A DNA stretch of 7,208 nt from Bordetella parapertussis (GTDB lineage Bacteria; Pseudomonadota; Gammaproteobacteria; Burkholderiales; Burkholderiaceae_C): the NCBI GenBank assembly GCA_945890735.1, contig CAMDCZ010000064.1, positions 1 to 7,208 of the forward strand, written 5' to 3'. Positions 4,917 through 7,208 of this stretch are shown here, one piece after another. The position numbers and the translations under genes are program-made. Numbering within the stretch: the first letter of the stretch is position 1; every line of letters begins with the position of its first letter. A model generated the notes under the pieces. The model had not been told where the DNA came from and did no database searches. It saw nothing but the letters and a program-made list of their open reading frames with translations.

Positions 4917-5828
4917 TCAAGCTGGTTTCAGTTCTTGGGCAAAGTGTTCGGCCAATTGCCGCAAGGCTGACTCGACCATGGCCTGGCGGGCCTCGTGGGT
5001 GGCACTGGCAATGTGCGGTGTGAGCACGACGTTGGGTGCGTTGCGTAATTCAGCCGCCACGCGTGGTTCCTCGGGAAACACATCCAAGGCCACGCCACCC
5101 AGGGCTTTCTTTTGCAGCGCCTCGATCAAGGCCACTTGGTCCACCGCGGCCGCGTTGGCCAAGTTGATCAGATAACCGTTCAAACCCAGGGTCTGCAGCA
5201 CGTCGGCATTGACCACTTTGGCGGTTGCCTCTGGGCCGCTTTCGGCCAACATCAAAAAATCCACCTGCGCAGCCAAGTCTTTGACGCTGGGGTGAAAAAC
5301 ACCGCCAGAGGCTGGCACTTCCTGTTGCGCGGTGTAGTGGACCACCATGTCAAATGCTTTGGCCCGTTGGGCGATGGCTTGGCTCAAGTCGCCCATGCCG
5401 ACCAGGCCGAGCCGACCGCCGCTGAGGCGACGTGTCATGGGGTAAGGGCCATCCACCCAGTCGCTGTTGCGCACAAAACGGTCGGCCTGTGTGATGCGGC
5501 GTGTGCACGCCAACAGCATGCCAATCGCAAACTCGGCCACATCCGGGATTTGCACATGGGGGGTGTGAATCACCTTGATCTTGCGCTCTGCTGCCGCTGC
5601 CAAGTCGATGCCTTGCAATGACCCCGAACACACGCAAATGACTTCCACGGCAGGAAACAACATCAGCAACTTGCGGTCAATCACGGTTTGGTCAGCGGCC
5701 ACCATCGCACGAATACGTCCTAAGGCCCCGGGGTCGGTGATGTGGTCTCGGTCGTGCACCAAGTAGGTTGTTTGCAGCACGGTGAGCATGTCGTGGGGCA
5801 AATTAGACACACGCAAGATATTGATCAT
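4917..5828 (-). CDS. D-isomer specific 2-hydroxyacid dehydrogenase family protein, atypical active site
   Basis: The protein has 303 residues, near the usual 310-330. Family members are cytoplasmic NAD(P)H-dependent enzymes that interconvert 2-keto acids and D-2-hydroxyacids. The substrate-binding domain is split around the nucleotide-binding fold (about 98-275). The Rossmann loop reads GMGDLS (144-149), where the family has GxGxxG, so the third Gly is Ser149. The catalytic Glu (E254 in DVFPEEP) and His (H272 in TPHIASAT) are present. The segment normally reading NVARGS is NLANAA (222-227), so the catalytic, carboxylate-binding Arg is Asn225; the codon (5154-5156) is clear. The frame is otherwise intact, so this is not obvious decay. 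It may be a divergent subfamily, an enzyme using another residue, or a non-catalytic homologue; the substrate cannot be named. The start at 5828 has AGGAGT 7 nt upstream. It is divergent from pdxH and convergent with rhlE. Confidence 0.85.
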   Translation of the reverse strand: MINILRVSNLPHDMLTVLQTTYLVHDRDHITDPGALGRIRAMVAADQTVIDRKLLMLFPAVEVICVCSGSLQGIDLAAAAERKIKVIHTPHVQIPDVAEFAIGMLLACTRRITQADRFVRNSDWVDGPYPMTRRLSGGRLGLVGMGDLSQAIAQRAKAFDMVVHYTAQQEVPASGGVFHPSVKDLAAQVDFLMLAESGPEATAKVVNADVLQTLGLNGYLINLANAAAVDQVALIEALQKKALGGVALDVFPEEPRVAAELRNAPNVVLTPHIASATHEARQAMVESALRQLAEHFAQELKPA

Positions 5829-5915
5829 GTCGGGTACTCCTGAGTCGGTTTCATGCTAACGCAATAATCGGCATGAGCAAGCCTAAGATGAGCCTGTCAC
5901 CCACACTGAGGCAAC
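5829..5915. promoter_or_regulatory. Divergent dehydrogenase/pdxH promoter region
   Basis: This 87-bp spacer must contain promoters for both flanking genes. On the minus strand TTGCTC and TAGCAT at 16-bp spacing is a weak candidate. On the plus strand TAAGAT (5884-5889) is a possible -10 for pdxH without a good -35. GAGG at 5908-5911 is the likely pdxH ribosome binding site, 4 nt before the ATG. No operator-like palindrome stands out. Confidence 0.3.
5836..5841 (-). promoter_or_regulatory. Ribosome binding site of the hydroxyacid dehydrogenase gene
   Basis: AGGAGT on the minus strand lies 7 nt before the ATG at 5828. It is the best Shine-Dalgarno site in the window and fixes this start. Confidence 0.65.
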
Positions 5916-6557
5916 ATGAGCAATTCCAAATTGGCAGACATGCGCAAAAGCTACCAAAGTGCGCAACTGCATGAAGAACAAACCCCGAGCGTGCCCTTGC
6001 TGCAGTTTGAGCAATGGCTCAATGAAGCCATCCAAGCCGAAGTGCCCGAGGCCAACGCCATGACTTTGGCCACCGTGGGCAGCGACCTGCGCCCCAGCAC
6101 CCGGGTGGTGCTGATCAAGGGCTGTGACGCGCAAGGCCTGGTTTGGTACACCAACTACGACAGCCGAAAAGGCCAGCAATTGGCGGGCAACCCGTTTGCT
6201 GCCTTGCAATTCCATTGGGTAGAGCTCGAGCGGGTGGTGCGCATCGAAGGTCGGGTGGAAAAAGTCAGCGAAGCCGAGAGTGACGCCTATTTCCACAGCC
6301 GACCACTGGATTCGCGCATTGGCGCCTGGGCCAGCCCACAAAGCCAGGTGATTGGCTCACGCGCCGAATTGCTTGCCAATGCCACGAGGTTCGCTGCGAC
6401 ATTCATGCTGCAGCCGCCGCGCCCGCCGCATTGGGGCGGCTACCGGCTGGTGCCCGACCGCTGGGAGTTTTGGCAAGGCGGCGTGGCGCGTTTGCACGAC
6501 CGGCTGGTCTACCGTTTGGCAAACGGTGAATGGCTGAAAGAGCGTCTTGCGCCCTAA
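5916..6557 (+). CDS. pdxH: Pyridoxamine 5'-phosphate oxidase
   Basis: The product has 213 residues (E. coli PdxH has 218). This cytoplasmic FMN homodimer oxidises pyridoxamine or pyridoxine 5'-phosphate to pyridoxal 5'-phosphate with O2, the last step of vitamin B6 synthesis and salvage. The split-barrel FMN core includes R63-VVLIK68 and YTNYDSRK (78-85). Residues matching the E. coli substrate contacts are K68, Y125, R129, S133, R192 and H194. The C-terminal family signature is complete: E184-F-W-Q, then R192-L-H-D-R196. The protein ends in ERLAP, as in many homologues. The N-terminus MSNSKLADMRKSYQ is typical (short tail, then a conserved MRK-Y), supporting the ATG at 5916 with GAGG 4 nt upstream. 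Its TAA stop overlaps the msrA TAG on the other strand. No deviation from the family is seen. Confidence 0.97.
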   Translation: MSNSKLADMRKSYQSAQLHEEQTPSVPLLQFEQWLNEAIQAEVPEANAMTLATVGSDLRPSTRVVLIKGCDAQGLVWYTNYDSRKGQQLAGNPFAALQFHWVELERVVRIEGRVEKVSEAESDAYFHSRPLDSRIGAWASPQSQVIGSRAELLANATRFAATFMLQPPRPPHWGGYRLVPDRWEFWQGGVARLHDRLVYRLANGEWLKERLAP

Positions 6558-7087
6558 GTTGCCAGCCATTGGCTGAAATGCTTCTCCAACTTGGCCACTT
6601 TGGGCGCCACCACAAAGGCACAGTAGCCCTGGTTGGGGTGGTTTAAAAAATAGTCTTGGTGGTAGTCCTCGGCTGGCCAATAGTGCTGCAAAGCTTGCAC
6701 CTCGGTCACCAGGCTTTGGCTGAAGCTGGCCTGCAGGTCGCGCAAGGTTTGCACGATCACCGGTTGGTCGCTGGGCTCGCTGAAATACACACCGCTGCGG
6801 TACTGCGTTCCCACGTCATTGCCCTGGCGGTTCAGGCTGGTGGGGTCATGGATGCTGCAAAAAATCGTCAGCAGGTCGGGCAAGCCGATCAACGCGGGGT
6901 CATACTGCAAGCGCACCACCTCGTTGTAGCCGGTGTCGCCACGGCACACCTCTTCGTAGCTGGGTTGCCGCGCTTGCAAGCCGTTGCAATAGCCCGACTC
7001 GACATCGGTCACGCCGCGCACCCGCACGAACACCGCCTCGGTGCACCAAAAGCAGCCGCCGCCCAATGTGATGGTTGAAGTCTTCAT
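6554..7087 (-). CDS. msrA: Peptide-methionine (S)-S-oxide reductase MsrA
   Basis: The protein has 177 residues, a single MsrA domain without signal peptide, so cytoplasmic. It reduces the S-epimer of methionine sulfoxide in proteins and free methionine, protecting against oxidative damage. The catalytic motif GGGCFWC (9-15) gives nucleophile C12 and aromatic pocket F13-W14. E56 (TGYNEVV), D91 (GNDVGTQYRS) and Y96 match the residues that bind and protonate the sulfoxide. C156 in GYCAFVVAPK, near the C-terminus, is the likely resolving cysteine; C15, C34, C48 and C77 are further cysteines. SGYCNG (31-36) departs slightly from the common GYxGG. No MsrB domain is fused or adjacent. The ATG at 7087 puts the catalytic motif at the usual depth, but no good Shine-Dalgarno precedes it. 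A mini-frame ATGCTGTCATGA starting at 7095 ends across this start codon. The gene is convergent with pdxH and divergent from the next gene. Confidence 0.96.
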   Translation of the reverse strand: MKTSTITLGGGCFWCTEAVFVRVRGVTDVESGYCNGLQARQPSYEEVCRGDTGYNEVVRLQYDPALIGLPDLLTIFCSIHDPTSLNRQGNDVGTQYRSGVYFSEPSDQPVIVQTLRDLQASFSQSLVTEVQALQHYWPAEDYHQDYFLNHPNQGYCAFVVAPKVAKLEKHFSQWLAT

Positions 7088-7123
7088 GACAGCATCTTAG
7101 TGACTGTGGGACACTCGGCCACC

Positions 7124-7208
7124 ATGTCGCTGATTGGCCCCTTGAAACCCTTGCTCACCAACTTGGTGATGCCGCCGGCTGGCCCCTTGCTGCTGATTTT
7201 GCTGGGCG
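7124..7208 (+). CDS. Probable YdcF/ElyC-type (DUF218) inner-membrane protein, 5' end only
   Basis: Only 28 codons are visible before the window ends. The peptide runs MSLIGPLKPLLTNLVMPPAG and then LLLILLG: a short leader, a PP turn and the start of a hydrophobic segment. This layout (KPLLTxLxxPPxxPLLLxLLG) is characteristic, from memory, of the N-termini of ElyC/YdcF (DUF218) proteins, linked in E. coli to envelope and peptidoglycan metabolism. The call rests on this short match only. The ATG at 7124 is preferred; an in-frame GTG at 7106 is possible and neither has a clear Shine-Dalgarno. Only 36 bp separate it from the divergent msrA start. Confidence 0.5.
   Translation, partial: MSLIGPLKPLLTNLVMPPAGPLLLILLG

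Noticed and set aside
5112..5621. 169-codon open frame on the plus strand opposite the dehydrogenase gene
   Set aside because: It is a shadow frame: the minus-strand product has clear family motifs throughout, and this one has none.
6357..6680. 107-codon minus-strand frame spanning the pdxH/msrA junction
   Set aside because: It overlaps two well-supported genes in the wrong frame and has no recognisable motifs.
1..7208. Mobile element, CRISPR array, tRNA, toxin-antitoxin or defence system
   Set aside because: I looked for spaced direct repeats, transposase or recombinase motifs and small paired genes and found none. The excisionase-like HTH at the left belongs to a response regulator, with no integrase beside it.

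Overview
The window reads as ordinary chromosome of a betaproteobacterium, most likely Burkholderiales and Comamonadaceae-like. This is judged from the GC-rich coding sequence, protein wording typical of that group (EttA, an RhlE with a glycine-rich tail, PdxH, MsrA) and a GGGGTCTGACCCC palindrome. It is an inference from style, since no rRNA or other marker gene is present. I see no mobile element, CRISPR array, tRNA or phage gene. No complete undescribed multi-gene system is visible; the points of interest are local.

Layout. (1) 1-162, minus: the 5' end of a lipoprotein gene, probably a metallophosphatase/5'-nucleotidase-like protein, cut by the window edge. (2) 274-924, minus: an orphan regulator with an excisionase/MerR-type helix-turn-helix in front of a response-regulator receiver domain, the reverse of the usual order. 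It is flanked on both sides by AT-rich DNA carrying inverted repeats. (3) 1094-2755, minus: ettA, an ABC-F translation factor. (4) 2756-3077: a 322-bp divergent spacer with hairpins and candidate promoters on both sides. (5) 3078-4859, plus: rhlE, a DEAD-box RNA helicase with a tail of about 210 residues. (6) 4860-4916: a short convergent gap with a GGGGTCTGACCCC hairpin. (7) 4917-5828, minus: a D-2-hydroxyacid dehydrogenase-family protein lacking the family's catalytic arginine. (8) 5916-6557, plus: pdxH. (9) 6554-7087, minus: msrA, whose stop codon overlaps that of pdxH. (10) 7124 to the window end, plus: the 5' end of a probable YdcF/ElyC-type (DUF218) inner-membrane protein.

How the genes relate. 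Apart from the two tandem minus-strand genes at the left end, gene order alternates in direction, so most genes are probably transcribed singly. EttA (ribosome/ATP sensing) and RhlE (RNA remodelling) share a divergent control region and both act on translation or RNA, but no more specific link can be read from the sequence. PdxH (vitamin B6 salvage) and MsrA (repair of oxidised methionine) are tail-to-tail housekeeping enzymes.
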